Source: Gammaproteobacteria bacterium (GTDB taxonomy: Bacteria > Pseudomonadota > Gammaproteobacteria > Pseudomonadales > Pseudohongiellaceae). Taken from it: a stretch of 64,000 nucleotides of DNA. The notes under the pieces are model-generated. The model did no database searches, was not told where the DNA came from, and saw only the letters and a program-made list of their open reading frames with translations. The DNA lies in contig JAQWQD010000070.1 in assembly GCA_029244985.1 (NCBI GenBank), positions 1-64,000 on the forward strand. The letters are read 5' to 3'. This document shows positions 1 through 11,544 of the stretch, piece after piece. Within the stretch, counting starts at the first letter, position 1; each line of letters starts with the position of its first letter. Both the position numbers and the translations under genes were made by a program.

Positions 1-15
1 AAGGACAGAGACACT

Positions 16-1053
16 TTGAGCAAAATATCGGTAATTGGAGGTGGTAGTTTTGGTACTGTCATTGCAAATATTATTGCTTTAAATGGGCATGATGTTCAGT
101 TCTGGATGCGCAGTGATGAGCAAGTAGATCAGGTCAATGAGCATCACGAAAATGCTCAATACCTTCCTGGATACGGACTGAGTGAGAGAGTAGTAGCGAC
201 AGAAAACATGGAAAGCGCTGTGGCTGCCAGCAGAGTGGTCTTCGTGGCAGTCCCGAGCTCCTCGTTTCGTGAAGTTGTCCAACAAGTTGTTAAATTCGCT
301 CCTGCGGACGCTATTTATGTGAGTACTACCAAAGGAATTGAAAGCGGAACCTTTCAATTTATGAGCCAGATACTTTCTAAAGAGGCGCCTCACTCAAAAA
401 TTGGGGTGCTTAGTGGACCAAATCTGGCTAAAGAAATAGCCAATCAACATCTTACGGCTACTGTTATAGCAAGTAATTTTGAAGAGGTTCGAGAAACTGT
501 AAAAGAGTACCTTCGTTCAAATTCATTCCGTGTGTATACCAATGACGATATGTTTGGCGTTGAGCTTGGGGGCTCTTTAAAAAATATCTATGCCATAATT
601 GCGGGGGTTGCAGCAGCGTTGGGTATGGGGCATAACACCAATAGTATGCTGGTTACTCGTGGCCTTACGGAGATGGCACGATTCGGAAGGGAGTTGGGGG
701 CAGATCCCATGACCTTTTTAGGGCTTGCAGGAGTTGGGGATCTGGTTGTAACTTGTTCTACTCCTTTAAGTCGAAATTATCGGATTGGTCAGGCGCTCGG
801 CGCAGGAAAATCAGTTGAGGAAGCTATATTCGAGGTAGGTCAAGTAGCGGAAGGGATCAATACGGTAAAACAAGTTAAAGAAAAAGCAGATGAGTTGAAG
901 GTTTATATGCCCTTAGCATCTGGCTTGTATAACATTATCTACGGAAATGAATCCATAAATAATATTATTTCTTCTTTGATGTTAAGTGAAAAAGCCCTAG
1001 ATGTAGAATTTGCTGCTAATGAAGAGAAAGTATTAAATGGTAAAGAGGGTTGA
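16..1053 (+). CDS. gpsA: NAD(P)H-dependent glycerol-3-phosphate dehydrogenase
   Basis: N-terminal GGGSFGTVIA Rossmann motif, GPNLAKEI and ELGGSLKNIYAIIAG motifs typical of GpsA. Confidence 0.96.
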   Translation: MSKISVIGGGSFGTVIANIIALNGHDVQFWMRSDEQVDQVNEHHENAQYLPGYGLSERVVATENMESAVAASRVVFVAVPSSSFREVVQQVVKFAPADAIYVSTTKGIESGTFQFMSQILSKEAPHSKIGVLSGPNLAKEIANQHLTATVIASNFEEVRETVKEYLRSNSFRVYTNDDMFGVELGGSLKNIYAIIAGVAAALGMGHNTNSMLVTRGLTEMARFGRELGADPMTFLGLAGVGDLVVTCSTPLSRNYRIGQALGAGKSVEEAIFEVGQVAEGINTVKQVKEKADELKVYMPLASGLYNIIYGNESINNIISSLMLSEKALDVEFAANEEKVLNGKEG

Positions 1054-1496
1054 TAATGCCAGATGAACTAAATGAAATTGTAGACAACCTCCGTAAGCCT
1101 GCAGTATGGATTCGCATAGTATTTATGGTGGCTTTTGCTGTTGTGCTTTATCTGATAATCGCCCCAGTGATTCTCGTTGTTATAACGGCTCAGATTTTTT
1201 TCGTATTTATTACTGGTTATCCAAATTCAAATCTGCGAGATTTTAGTATTGCTTTAGTGGAGTATATTTTTCAAATTCTAAAATTTCTTATTTATGCTAC
1301 TGATAATAAACCATTTCCATTTTCAAATTTTCCATCAGTACAAGATGATAAATTTAATATAAGTAATGAGCCCGAGATTAAAAAAGATACCAAAGTGATG
1401 GCTGAAGAAGAGCCAGAGGAAAAGGATGAAGACGCAGAGGTTGAAATAAAACCTGCTAAAAAAACTGCGGTCAAAAAGCGGCCAAAAAAAAAGTGA
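1050..1496 (+). CDS. DUF4389-type small membrane protein with charged Lys/Glu-rich C-terminal tail
   Basis: Two hydrophobic segments followed by a QILKFLIYATDNKPFPFSNFP motif typical of the DUF4389 family; start overlaps gpsA stop. Confidence 0.7.
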   Translation: MIMPDELNEIVDNLRKPAVWIRIVFMVAFAVVLYLIIAPVILVVITAQIFFVFITGYPNSNLRDFSIALVEYIFQILKFLIYATDNKPFPFSNFPSVQDDKFNISNEPEIKKDTKVMAEEEPEEKDEDAEVEIKPAKKTAVKKRPKKK

Positions 1497-1589
1497 GTTC
1501 GTTTAAAGCCAAATCTTCAAATTTGAGTAATAGCGCTTTTGGTACTTAGTGCTCGAAGTCAATTCTTTGCTGAGAACTTAGTGTAGAAG

Positions 1590-2051
1590 ATGCTAATTTA
1601 TTTGATGCGTCATGGTAAAGCTGATCGAAGTGCAACTTCGGATGAGGGGCGAGAGCTTACATCTGAAGGTGTCGCGCAGAATAGGGCAGTGGTAAAAAAG
1701 TTGTTTTCGCAGTCTCCGATTATTGATAAAGGGTTTGTGAGCCCTTTCGAGCGAGCTAAGCAAACAGCAGTCGACTTTCATCTGACATTTCCTGATGTGG
1801 AGCTAGAGGAAACTTGGCTACTTATCCCGGAATCTGATCCTTACGATGTGTTAAACCTACTTGAAGAAAACCAAGACCATCACGTAATCTTAATTGCCCA
1901 CAATCCGCTATTATCGCGTTTATGTTCCTTGCTGGTGGATGGAACTATGGAAGGCACTAGGCAAGTGGAAACAAGTAATGCTCTTTGTATCATGATGGAT
2001 ATTATTGCGCCTGGTTGCGGGGAGCTTAAATACGTATTAAATCATGATTAA
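1590..2051 (+). CDS. sixA: Phosphohistidine phosphatase SixA-like
   Basis: N-terminal LMRHGKAD RHG motif, small single-domain histidine phosphatase. Confidence 0.9.
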   Translation: MLIYLMRHGKADRSATSDEGRELTSEGVAQNRAVVKKLFSQSPIIDKGFVSPFERAKQTAVDFHLTFPDVELEETWLLIPESDPYDVLNLLEENQDHHVILIAHNPLLSRLCSLLVDGTMEGTRQVETSNALCIMMDIIAPGCGELKYVLNHD

Positions 2052-2994
2052 ATTAATTGTAAAAAAATCTATTATAGTTTTAGTATGCTTATCTATGTTG
2101 GCAGTTGCTTCACTGTTATCTGCTCAAAGTTCAATCATTTCGCGTGACCATCCGTTACTTTCTCGATTTCCTGATTCAGTGATAGCTAGCCTGGAATTCG
2201 ATGAAGATATAAATTATCGATTAGTATTGAGCAGCCTGCAGCGCACTCGTGGGTTGGTATCCTCGGAGATATCCGAAAGACTTAGAGGTGACGTTACTAA
2301 AATAGTTTACGAGGTGTCTGAAGAATTTAACGGTCAAGATGTTTATGATTTTTTTCTTGAGCAACTACAAGAGCGTAATTATGAAGAGTTATTTAGCTGC
2401 GCCGGAAGAGAGTGTGGAAGCAGTAACTATTGGGCTAATGACATATTTCGTAATAGGATTCTTTATGGGCCAGAAAGAAATCAATATTACCTCGCAATGC
2501 GCACCGATTCGAGTGTCGAATTTTCACCTCGCATTGCCCTTTATATTATTACAAGAGGGAATAGGCGGCTATATGCTTATATGGAGGTCGTTGAAGTCGG
2601 GGGAGCCGAAACTCGCATAGATATTGCTAGCCCCAATAACTTGCTAGAGAGACTAACGGAGCGAGGTTTTATTATCGTGCCCGACATTGAGTTTCAAGAA
2701 GACTTGGCATTGACTGCCGAGTCGAATTTATCTGCGATAGTATCTTTGCTTCAAGCTGATCCCTCGACTCAAATTTATCTTGTATCTCACTTAAGCGATG
2801 AAGGTGATATCGATACTTTGTTAGAAAGATCTCAGCAGCGGGCAAACGTATTGAGGCAATTGCTTATTGGTAGGGGGATTAATGGTAATCGAATTATAGC
2901 TAGGGGCGTGGGCCCGCTGGCTCCCGATTGCAGTGGTGGTAATTGCGAAGATCGAGTCGAACTTGTATTGCAGCAAAGTTCTGCTATCGACTAA
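2044..2994 (+). CDS. Secreted DUF4892-like protein with degenerate OmpA-like C-terminal domain
   Basis: Signal peptide; C-terminal [30 protein letters not shown] resembles the OmpA peptidoglycan-associated domain. Confidence 0.65.
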   Translation: MIKLIVKKSIIVLVCLSMLAVASLLSAQSSIISRDHPLLSRFPDSVIASLEFDEDINYRLVLSSLQRTRGLVSSEISERLRGDVTKIVYEVSEEFNGQDVYDFFLEQLQERNYEELFSCAGRECGSSNYWANDIFRNRILYGPERNQYYLAMRTDSSVEFSPRIALYIITRGNRRLYAYMEVVEVGGAETRIDIASPNNLLERLTERGFIIVPDIEFQEDLALTAESNLSAIVSLLQADPSTQIYLVSHLSDEGDIDTLLERSQQRANVLRQLLIGRGINGNRIIARGVGPLAPDCSGGNCEDRVELVLQQSSAID

Positions 2995-3526
2995 TCAATG
3001 ACAAAAATTCGTTTCTGGTACTAGCGCTATTTCTAAATGCACCCAGCATACAAGACGTAGTCATCACTGAATTTTGCTTCTCTACACCTCGCATCATCAT
3101 GCACATGTGTTGTGCTTCAATGATTACTGCTGCTCCGGACGCGTGAGTTTTTTCGAGAATACAATTAGCAATTTCATGAGTTAAATTTTCTTGAATCTGC
3201 AGGCGTCGAGCGAACATATCAACCACGCGAGCAACCTTAGATAATCCTATTACTTTGCCTCTGGGTAGGTAGGCGACATGGCACTTGCCAATAAAAGGCA
3301 GCATGTGATGCTCGCACATTGAATAGAGCTCAATGTCTTTGACGATGACCATTTCATCAGAGAGAGAGGGAAATAGAGCATCGTTGATAACCTGGTCGAT
3401 ATCCATTGTGTAGCCCTGCATCAGAAACTGCATTGCAGTGGCTGCCCTTTTAGGGGTGTCTTTTAACCCAGCTCGCTCTGGGTTCTCGCCAATTTTTTGA
3501 AGGATATTTAAATAGGCATTTTCCAT
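2984..3526 (-). CDS. folE: GTP cyclohydrolase I
   Basis: [20 protein letters not shown] and [23 protein letters not shown] motifs. Confidence 0.96.
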   Translation of the reverse strand: MENAYLNILQKIGENPERAGLKDTPKRAATAMQFLMQGYTMDIDQVINDALFPSLSDEMVIVKDIELYSMCEHHMLPFIGKCHVAYLPRGKVIGLSKVARVVDMFARRLQIQENLTHEIANCILEKTHASGAAVIIEAQHMCMMMRGVEKQNSVMTTSCMLGAFRNSASTRNEFLSLISR

Positions 3527-3634
3527 GAGATTTATTTGCTCCTTAGCACTTAAAAGAGGACGCTACCCTACGATAACTATAACTGAGGGTAAAGAGTTTT
3601 TTGTTCATCAATTAAATCATTTGGGTAAGCTATT

Positions 3635-4513
3635 TTGGACCTAATTAGCTATATTAATAATATCTCTTCTCAATTCGAATCTGCAGAATTATTCTTTGGT
3701 CATGGAACTGATAACGCGTTTGATGAGGCAGTATTTTTAGTCTATGGCATGTTAGGTCTTAACTTCTACCATGAATTAGACGAGGTAAATAGAGAGCTGA
3801 AGGAATCGGAAATAAGCATGATTAGTGAGAAAGTTCGGCAAAGAATAGAGAAGCATCAACCAGTAGCTTATCTATTGAAGCAGACACTTTTTGCTGGCCT
3901 AAATTTCAATTGTGATGAGCGGGCGCTCATTCCTCGCTCACCAATAGCGGAGCTAATTCTTAATGGCTTTCACCCTTTGTTAAGTTCGACGCCAAAGAGG
4001 GTGCTGGATTTATGTACCGGCAACGGCTGTATTGGCATAGCAATCGCAAATCAATTTAACGAATGCGATGTTGATTTGGCCGACATAGACGAATTAGCTT
4101 TGGAATTGGCGAGCAGCAATGTTGCCCTTCATGGATTTGGAGATAGAGTGACTACATTCCAGTCGGACTTGTTTGAAAATTTGGAGGGTCTTTATGATCT
4201 AATAGTCTGCAACCCTCCCTATATATCGACTTATGAGTATGAAAATTTGCCTGAGGAATACATGGCCGAGCCAGTTTTGGGTTTGGTAGGGGAGGAGCAA
4301 GGTTTGGCAATTCCATTAAGAGTATTGAGAGAGGCTGCACAGTATTTGCAGCCTGGCGGGTTGCTAATATTAGAAGTAGGATTTTCTAATGAGCTATTGA
4401 GCCAGCGATTGGCGGGCGTGTCTATTCGTTGGCTGGAGTTTGAGAATGGAGGAGAGGGCGTACTCGCAATGGATTCTGGGGAGCTCGAGCAGTACAGTGG
4501 GGCGTTTAATTAG
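3635..4513 (+). CDS. prmB: Ribosomal protein L3 N5-glutamine methyltransferase (PrmB/HemK family)
   Basis: VLDLCTGNGCIGIA SAM-binding motif, NPPY catalytic motif, aroC neighbour. Confidence 0.93.
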   Translation: MDLISYINNISSQFESAELFFGHGTDNAFDEAVFLVYGMLGLNFYHELDEVNRELKESEISMISEKVRQRIEKHQPVAYLLKQTLFAGLNFNCDERALIPRSPIAELILNGFHPLLSSTPKRVLDLCTGNGCIGIAIANQFNECDVDLADIDELALELASSNVALHGFGDRVTTFQSDLFENLEGLYDLIVCNPPYISTYEYENLPEEYMAEPVLGLVGEEQGLAIPLRVLREAAQYLQPGGLLILEVGFSNELLSQRLAGVSIRWLEFENGGEGVLAMDSGELEQYSGAFN

Positions 4514-4561
4514 TGTACAATGCGCTGCTTTTTTGTCCGCAGCTAATTTGCATCACTCAGT

Positions 4562-5662
4562 GTGAGCGATCTTATGTCCGGTAATACATTTGGTAAGCTA
4601 TTTTCGGTGACGAGCTTTGGTGAAAGCCATGGTCCTGCACTCGGCTGCGTTGTAGACGGTTGTCCTCCAGGTTTGGAGTTGACAGAAGCAGATATGCAGA
4701 TTGATCTAGATCGACGCAAGCCGGGGCAATCTAGGTTCACCACTCAGCGTCGTGAAGACGACGCCGTTAAAATTCTCTCTGGTGTGTTTGAGGGAAGGAC
4801 GACCGGTACACCAATCGGTTTGTTGATTGAGAATATTGACCAACGCCCCAAGGACTATAGCAAAATTAAAAACCAGTTTAGGCCGGCCCATGCTGACTAC
4901 ACCTATTGGAAAAAATACGGAATTAGGGATTATCGTGGCGGTGGTAGGGCTTCAGCTCGAGAAACCGCGATGCGAGTTGCTGCGGGTGCTATTGCCAAGA
5001 AATTTATGCTGACACATCACGGAATACAAATTCAGGGTTATTTGAGTCAGTTAGGCCCAATTAAGATCGAAACCATTGACTTTGCTGAAGTTGAGAATAA
5101 TGCATTTTTCTGCCCAGATGCTTCTAAAGTAACGGAAATGGAAACATTTATGGCCGCTCTTGGCAAAGAAGGTAACTCGATAGGTGCCCGAATTACAGTT
5201 CAAGCAAGTAATGTCCCTGCAGGGCTTGGTGAGCCAGTATTTGACCGACTTGATGCTGATATAGCAAAGGCTCTAATGAGTATTAATGCGGTTAAAGGTG
5301 TCGAAATAGGAGCCGGTTTTGCCTCAATTGACCAGAAGGGATCTGAGCATAGAGATGAAATTACACCAAACGGTTTTTTAGGCAATAATGCCGGTGGAGT
5401 GCTCGGAGGCATCTCGAGTGGTCAAGATATCTTGGCTAGTATCGCGCTTAAACCTACCTCCAGTATTAGGATCCCAGGCAAATCGGTTAATGTAGATGGC
5501 AAGTCAGACGAAGTGGTCACCACTGGCCGCCATGATCCCTGTGTGGGTATTCGTGCGACTACTATCGCTGAAGCCATGTTGGCATTGGTATTAATGGACC
5601 ACCTGCTCAGAGATCGAGCGCAAATTGGTATAACCCGAAATTCCACTTCGACCATTGCTTGA
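4562..5662 (+). CDS. aroC: Chorismate synthase
   Basis: [28 protein letters not shown]-terminus; [23 protein letters not shown]. Confidence 0.97.
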   Translation: MSDLMSGNTFGKLFSVTSFGESHGPALGCVVDGCPPGLELTEADMQIDLDRRKPGQSRFTTQRREDDAVKILSGVFEGRTTGTPIGLLIENIDQRPKDYSKIKNQFRPAHADYTYWKKYGIRDYRGGGRASARETAMRVAAGAIAKKFMLTHHGIQIQGYLSQLGPIKIETIDFAEVENNAFFCPDASKVTEMETFMAALGKEGNSIGARITVQASNVPAGLGEPVFDRLDADIAKALMSINAVKGVEIGAGFASIDQKGSEHRDEITPNGFLGNNAGGVLGGISSGQDILASIALKPTSSIRIPGKSVNVDGKSDEVVTTGRHDPCVGIRATTIAEAMLALVLMDHLLRDRAQIGITRNSTSTIA

Positions 5663-5734
5663 ATCTTGAATTTCTAGAAATTAAATATCATTAAAAACAG
5701 TAGTTTATGATCTTAGGTTCAATTTATATATTAA

Positions 5735-7171
5735 ATGGGTAAGAACATGACAGGTAAGACGCTTTACGACAAAATTTGGGATGCCCACTTAGTTAGCCAG
5801 CGAGAAGACGGAACGGCGCTGATTTATATCGATCGTCATCTAATCCATGAAGTAACTTCGCCTCAGGCCTTTGAGGGTCTGCGTATAGCTGGGCGAAGGC
5901 CATGGCGTGCGGGTGCTAATTTGGCTGTTCCTGATCACAATATCCCAACAACTAAAGAAGAGCGAAACCAGGGTTTGGCAGGCATTAAGGATCCTGTATC
6001 CAAAATCCAAGTGAAGACTCTTGATGAAAATTGTCGAGAATTCAATATCTTTGAACTCAAAATGAATGATTTACGTCAAGGTATCGTTCACGTTGTTGGC
6101 CCAGAGCAGGGGGCTACCCTACCCGGCATGACTATCGTTTGTGGAGACTCCCATACCTCTACTCACGGCGCCTTGGGAGCGCTTGCGAATGGTATCGGGA
6201 CCTCAGAAGTTGAGCACGTGTTAGCCACTCAGTGTCTTATGCAGAAAAAGATGAAGAATATGCTAGTTCGAGTTGACGGCACTCTCAATGTCGGAGTCAC
6301 GGCCAAAGACGTAGTGCTCGCAATAATAGGTGAAATTGGCACTGCGGGCGGGACAGGCTATACCATTGAATTTGCGGGAGAATCTATTCAATCCTTGTCG
6401 ATTGAAGGGCGGATGACTGTCTGTAATATGGCAATAGAAGCGGGGGCTAGAGCAGGACTGATTGCGGTCGATGAAAAAACGCTTAAATACATCAAGGGCC
6501 GGCCTTTTGCTCCAGCAGGTGAGTTGTGGGACCGAGCTGCCAATGCCTGGAGGGAATTGGTTTCAGATACGGATGCTTTTTTTGATCGCACTGTTGAGTT
6601 AAACGGTGCGGATATTGAGCCGCAAGTCACTTGGGGAACCTCTCCAGAAATGGTCGCGTCTGTAAATGGAAGCATCCCTGATCCGCTAGCAGAAACGGAT
6701 ACCATAAAGCGCGGAAATATTGAGCAGGCACTTAACTATATGGGACTGAACGGCGGTACACCCATTAAAGATATTAAGTTGGATTGTGTATTCATTGGTT
6801 CCTGCACCAATTCTCGCATCGAAGATCTAAGGGAGGCAGCACAGGTTGTCGAAGGCAAACAGGTAGCAGACTCGGTGGAATTGGCTATGGTTGTGCCGGG
6901 CTCTGGACTGGTGAAGCAACAAGCTGAGGCAGAAGGCTTGCATAAAATATTTCTGAGTGCAGGTTTGGAATGGCGTGAACCTGGATGTTCAATGTGCTTA
7001 GCCATGAATGCTGATCAGTTAGGCGAAGGTAAACATTGTGCCTCCACGTCAAATCGTAATTTTGAAGGCAGGCAAGGCTTTGGCGGTCGCACACATTTGG
7101 TAAGCCCAGCGATGGCCGCAGCGGCAGCAATTTATGGACATTTTGTGGACATTAGACAACTTAATATATAG
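5735..7171 (+). CDS. leuC: 3-isopropylmalate dehydratase large subunit
   Basis: [14 protein letters not shown]-terminus, [34 protein letters not shown] motifs. Confidence 0.97.
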   Translation: MGKNMTGKTLYDKIWDAHLVSQREDGTALIYIDRHLIHEVTSPQAFEGLRIAGRRPWRAGANLAVPDHNIPTTKEERNQGLAGIKDPVSKIQVKTLDENCREFNIFELKMNDLRQGIVHVVGPEQGATLPGMTIVCGDSHTSTHGALGALANGIGTSEVEHVLATQCLMQKKMKNMLVRVDGTLNVGVTAKDVVLAIIGEIGTAGGTGYTIEFAGESIQSLSIEGRMTVCNMAIEAGARAGLIAVDEKTLKYIKGRPFAPAGELWDRAANAWRELVSDTDAFFDRTVELNGADIEPQVTWGTSPEMVASVNGSIPDPLAETDTIKRGNIEQALNYMGLNGGTPIKDIKLDCVFIGSCTNSRIEDLREAAQVVEGKQVADSVELAMVVPGSGLVKQQAEAEGLHKIFLSAGLEWREPGCSMCLAMNADQLGEGKHCASTSNRNFEGRQGFGGRTHLVSPAMAAAAAIYGHFVDIRQLNI

Positions 7172-7197
7172 CAATATCAGAATATTACGAGAGTATT

Positions 7198-7851
7198 ATG
7201 AGAAAATTTACTAAAGAAAAAGGAGTTGTGCTTCCACTAGATCGAGCCAACGTTGATACTGATTTCATTATCCCGAAGCAATTTCTTAAATCGATCAAGC
7301 GATCTGGGTTTGGTGTCAATTTGTTTGACGAACATCGATACCTCGATAAAGGAGAGCCTGATGCAGACAACAGCAACCGCCCCATAAATAAGGACTTTGT
7401 ACTCAATGTTCCAAGATATAGGGGCAGTCGTGTGTTGCTGGCACGCGATAACTTTGGTTGCGGATCGTCTCGAGAGCATGCTCCCTGGGCCTTGGATGAT
7501 TATGGGTTTAGGGTAGTAATTGCACCGAGTTACGCCGATATCTTCTTTAATAATTGTTTTAAAAACGGTTTGTTGCCGATCGTACTCAATCGGAACACGG
7601 TTGATCAGTTATTTCTGGAAGTGGAAGCAAAAGAGGGCTATCAGCTAGAAATTGACTTAAATACTCAAAAAATCATCAAACCTGATGGTTCTCATCTAGA
7701 ATTTTCAGTTGATGCATTCCGTAAGCATTGTTTATTGAATGGGTTAGATGATATCGGGCTGACCCTGGAAGATGCTGATGCGATTAAATCTTTTGAAGCT
7801 AACTGGCAGGCGCGGTCGCCTTGGTATTTTAATAAGACGGAAACGCGTTAA
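7198..7851 (+). CDS. leuD: 3-isopropylmalate dehydratase small subunit
   Basis: [13 protein letters not shown] and [16 protein letters not shown] motifs; adjacent to leuC. Confidence 0.97.
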   Translation: MRKFTKEKGVVLPLDRANVDTDFIIPKQFLKSIKRSGFGVNLFDEHRYLDKGEPDADNSNRPINKDFVLNVPRYRGSRVLLARDNFGCGSSREHAPWALDDYGFRVVIAPSYADIFFNNCFKNGLLPIVLNRNTVDQLFLEVEAKEGYQLEIDLNTQKIIKPDGSHLEFSVDAFRKHCLLNGLDDIGLTLEDADAIKSFEANWQARSPWYFNKTETR

Positions 7852-7913
7852 GAAGCTCTAAAATAAACTAACTCAGGCAGTCTAAACCTGACTAATGACT
7901 GTGAGAATAAATC

Positions 7914-8933
7914 ATGAGTAAATACAATGTTGCCCTAGTGGGCGCAACTGGTGCGGTTGGAGAGGTTTTGCTAGAAATACTGGCAGAGCGCAATTTTCCC
8001 ATAGAAGAACTCTATCCTCTAGCGAGTGAGCGCTCAGCCGGCAAGACTGTGATGTACAAAAACAAACCCTTGTTAGTTGGTAATTTGGCAGAATTTGACT
8101 TTTCGAAAGCTCAAATAGGTTTATTTTCGGCTGGCGGAAAAGTTTCTGCGGAATTTGCGCCTATTGCTGGAGAGGCGGGCTGCATCGTCATCGACAATAC
8201 TTCCCATTTTCGATATGACGAAGATATTCCATTGGTCGTGCCAGAAGTGAATCCGGATAAAATTGCGGAATACACCAATCGCAATATTATTGCTAACCCG
8301 AACTGTTCAACAATTCAGATGTTAGTCGCATTAAACCCTATCCACGAGGCTGTGGGTATTAAACGTATTAGCGTAGCTACTTATCAAGCGGTCTCTGGCT
8401 CTGGAAAGGAAGCAGTAAAGGAGTTAGCAAAACAGACCGCGGAGCTATTAAATGGTCGCGAGGCTGAATATAGGGTATACCCGCGTCAAATAGCTTTTAA
8501 TGCCATTCCTCATATCGATGAATTCATGGAAAACGGTTACACCAAAGAGGAAATGAAGATGAATTGGGAAACTCGAAAGATCTTTGGTGATGACAGCATC
8601 GAACTTTCGGCGACCTGTGTTCGTGTCCCGGTGTTCTTTGGGCATTCTGAGGCAGTGCAAATAGAAACCCATAAGCCGATTAGTGAGAAAGAAGTAAGAG
8701 AGATATTGTCCGAAGCAACAGGAATTACTGTAATTGATGAGCGAGAAGATGCTGGTTACCCGACAGCAGTCCATGAATCTGCTGGTCAGGACTCCGTATT
8801 TGTAGGGAGAATTCGGCAGGATATATCGTTTCCTAATGGCTTAAACCTTTGGGTGGTGTCTGACAATGTGCGAAAAGGGGCGGCATTGAATTCGGTACAA
8901 ATAGCTGAAGAGTTGATAAAAAGCTACTTATAA
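7914..8933 (+). CDS. asd: Aspartate-semialdehyde dehydrogenase
   Basis: VALVGATGAVGEVLLEILAERNFP, NPNCSTIQM active-site Cys, RVPVFFGHSE motif. Confidence 0.95.
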   Translation: MSKYNVALVGATGAVGEVLLEILAERNFPIEELYPLASERSAGKTVMYKNKPLLVGNLAEFDFSKAQIGLFSAGGKVSAEFAPIAGEAGCIVIDNTSHFRYDEDIPLVVPEVNPDKIAEYTNRNIIANPNCSTIQMLVALNPIHEAVGIKRISVATYQAVSGSGKEAVKELAKQTAELLNGREAEYRVYPRQIAFNAIPHIDEFMENGYTKEEMKMNWETRKIFGDDSIELSATCVRVPVFFGHSEAVQIETHKPISEKEVREILSEATGITVIDEREDAGYPTAVHESAGQDSVFVGRIRQDISFPNGLNLWVVSDNVRKGAALNSVQIAEELIKSYL

Positions 8934-9074
8934 TGAATACTTCAAAGCACTAATAAAGGAAAGAAATTAATTCGGGTTTAGATGCTTGTTAATGTCCAAC
9001 AAGCATTATAACGCTCTAATTAAACTGTAGGGTTTCAGGAAAAACGGGCAATCTATTGAGAGAAAATAGGCACG

Positions 9075-10640
9075 ATGCTGCGTAAATCCGTCGTTATCTT
9101 AGCGATGTTGCTAAGCAGCATGGCGATACAAACCTTTGCCTTGGAACTTGGTGCTGTTAGTGTCGAATCCAGTCTTAACCAGCCACTTATTGTCCGCATA
9201 GAAATCTTGGAGCTTGGCGATACGCGTCTGCAAGATGTCGTTGTCCGGATGGCTTCTGCGGATGATTTTGAGCGTTTCAATATTGATAGGATAGCCTTTC
9301 TAGCCAGCATCCGTTTTTTGGTAGATGCCTCGGGCCAAGACAATTACGTCATGCTTAGGTCGGGCCAGATAGCAGAAGGGGCCAATCTCAGTTTTGTATT
9401 GGATACCCGTTGGCCGAATGGGCGCTCGTTAACCGAGCATTCTGTTACTCTAAGCCCTCAAATATTTCAAGATCAAAACGCTGATGTTGTTCGCCAGAAT
9501 CAGCAAGCAGTTGACGTACAGCCTTTAACAACCCCGGCAGTTGCAGCACCAGATCAAAAGGAGCGTATCAGCGGGCAGCTTAGTATAATAACTACTGATT
9601 CAGATACAGTTGGTGCTAGAAGCGCGGCAACCGAATCTGTTGCGCTCGATCGTCGTATTGTGGAGCTGGAAAATCTTTTAACCTTACGTCAGGAAGAGGC
9701 TGACCGGGCCAAGATTGAGCGCGAAGAATTGGACTCGCGTTTAGCTGCTCTCGAGGCTCAAATTGATGCTTCCCAAGAAATAATTAGATTGCAAGACATG
9801 CAGTTAGCTCAGCTACAAGCCCAGCTAGCTGAGGCCGCAGCATTAGCGGCGACAGAAGCTGCTATAGCCCCTCAATTACCAACTACCCAGGCCAGCTTAA
9901 CTAGTAACCTTATGCGAATTCTATCTGGCAACACTATGATGGTATTACTTGGCGCGGGGTTTGTTATATTGCTCTTGGTGATATTTTTGCTGCGGCGCAA
10001 CAAGGCAATTAGCCCTGATATTGAAGATTTCGATGAATTAGCAGAAAAAGAATTTCCAAGTGGTCCGACCGGTCAACATATAAATAATCTGGCCCGAGTT
10101 GCTGATAGGAAGATGGGATCAGAAGATAATGCTGGCGTAAGTGAAGCGAATGAATTATTAAGAAAAATGCAGATTGATGAAGCTGTAACAAGCAATGAGG
10201 AAGGGAAATTAGATATAGAAGGGACTGCCGTTGAGGAAATGCCGGCAGCTTATTCTGGTGGTTTCGATCAGAAAGAAAAAGAAAGCACAGTTGATATACG
10301 TGAAATTTTGGACGGTTTCGATGATAATTTAGAAATCAATGCAGGCGAAAATAAGTCAGAACTAAATGTCATTGAAGTAGAAAATGATATATCAAGCTTG
10401 GGATTTTTATCTGAAGATGATGAGCTGGAAATAGGCTTGATTGAAGAAGTAAAAGAAGTCGACCTTCTGTCAGGTGCTGATGAGACTGCTACTAAATTGG
10501 AACTAGCTTATGCCTATCAAAAAATGGGTGATACTGATGGCGCTAAAGAGATTCTACAAGAAGTTGTTAAAGAAGGCACCGATGAACAGGCTAGAGAAGC
10601 AGAACAACTTATGATCTCGCTCGATCAGCTTGTTGAATAA
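9075..10640 (+). CDS. FimV-like protein (short form)
   Basis: FimV-type N-terminal domain (LELGAVSVESSLNQPLIVRIEIL), coiled coil, TM segment, acidic region and C-terminal TKLELAYAYQKMGDTDGAKEILQEVVKEG motif; between asd and truA as in Pseudomonas. Confidence 0.85.
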   Translation: MLRKSVVILAMLLSSMAIQTFALELGAVSVESSLNQPLIVRIEILELGDTRLQDVVVRMASADDFERFNIDRIAFLASIRFLVDASGQDNYVMLRSGQIAEGANLSFVLDTRWPNGRSLTEHSVTLSPQIFQDQNADVVRQNQQAVDVQPLTTPAVAAPDQKERISGQLSIITTDSDTVGARSAATESVALDRRIVELENLLTLRQEEADRAKIEREELDSRLAALEAQIDASQEIIRLQDMQLAQLQAQLAEAAALAATEAAIAPQLPTTQASLTSNLMRILSGNTMMVLLGAGFVILLLVIFLLRRNKAISPDIEDFDELAEKEFPSGPTGQHINNLARVADRKMGSEDNAGVSEANELLRKMQIDEAVTSNEEGKLDIEGTAVEEMPAAYSGGFDQKEKESTVDIREILDGFDDNLEINAGENKSELNVIEVENDISSLGFLSEDDELEIGLIEEVKEVDLLSGADETATKLELAYAYQKMGDTDGAKEILQEVVKEGTDEQAREAEQLMISLDQLVE

Positions 10641-11493
10641 TTCAGTTTGTCGCAGCATGCCTTCTACTAAAACACTTTCTAGTCTTAATAACCACCGCAT
10701 AGCATTAGCAATCGAATACAGTGGCTCGGACTTTTCTGGCTGGCAAAAACAAGCTTCACCTGATTTGCTGACGGTGCAGTCAGTTGTCGAATCTGCTATC
10801 AGTCAAATTGCAGATTCGGAAATTATTAGCAGTTGCGCTGGCAGAACAGATGCTGGAGTCCATGCTACATGTCAGGTAATACACTTTGACTCTCCGATAG
10901 ATCGTGGGGAAAAAGCTTGGACTAGGGGCGTAAATAGTCTTCTGCCAGATTCGGTTCGTGTAATTTGGTCGAAGCCAGTTGACGCCGGTTTTCATGCGCG
11001 ATTTTCAGCCACAGCGAGGCAATATAATTACGTCATTTATATAAATAAAGTAGCTTCAGCGATTTTAAATAAAAAAGTTACTCATATGCGTCGTCGGTTA
11101 AATTCAGCGGCAATGGAAAAAGCGGCTCAAGCTTTGCTTGGTGAACAGGATTTTACTTCTTTTCGAGCTGCCGGTTGTCAGTCTAAGTCATCGTTCAGGA
11201 ATGTTGAACATGTTCATGTTAGGGCGCAAGGTTCCTTTTTGGTACTGGACATCAAAGCCAACGCTTTTCTGCAGCATATGGTGAGAAATATCACTGGCGC
11301 TCTTATAGAGATTGGGCTTGGGGAGAGGAGTTCCTCATGGTTAGAAGAGCTATTAGAAGCGAAGGATCGGAATCTGGCTGGAGTGACAGCGCCACCTGAT
11401 GGCCTATACCTTGTCGCGGTGGATTATCCAAATAAATTTGGGCTCTCTGAGAGTCAAAGATTTCCTTTATTTCTCCCTGTAACCGTAGGCTGA
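10630..11493 (+). CDS. truA: tRNA pseudouridine(38-40) synthase TruA
   Basis: IALAIEYSGSDFSGWQKQ, CAGRTDAGVHATCQV, FLQHMVRNI; the actual start may be the internal Met at about 10657. Confidence 0.95.
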   Translation: MLNNSVCRSMPSTKTLSSLNNHRIALAIEYSGSDFSGWQKQASPDLLTVQSVVESAISQIADSEIISSCAGRTDAGVHATCQVIHFDSPIDRGEKAWTRGVNSLLPDSVRVIWSKPVDAGFHARFSATARQYNYVIYINKVASAILNKKVTHMRRRLNSAAMEKAAQALLGEQDFTSFRAAGCQSKSSFRNVEHVHVRAQGSFLVLDIKANAFLQHMVRNITGALIEIGLGERSSSWLEELLEAKDRNLAGVTAPPDGLYLVAVDYPNKFGLSESQRFPLFLPVTVG

Positions 11494-11544
11494 ACACGAC
11501 AGATTTGATAGAATGCTTTGCTTTTACGGCGAAGCTGACCTGCC

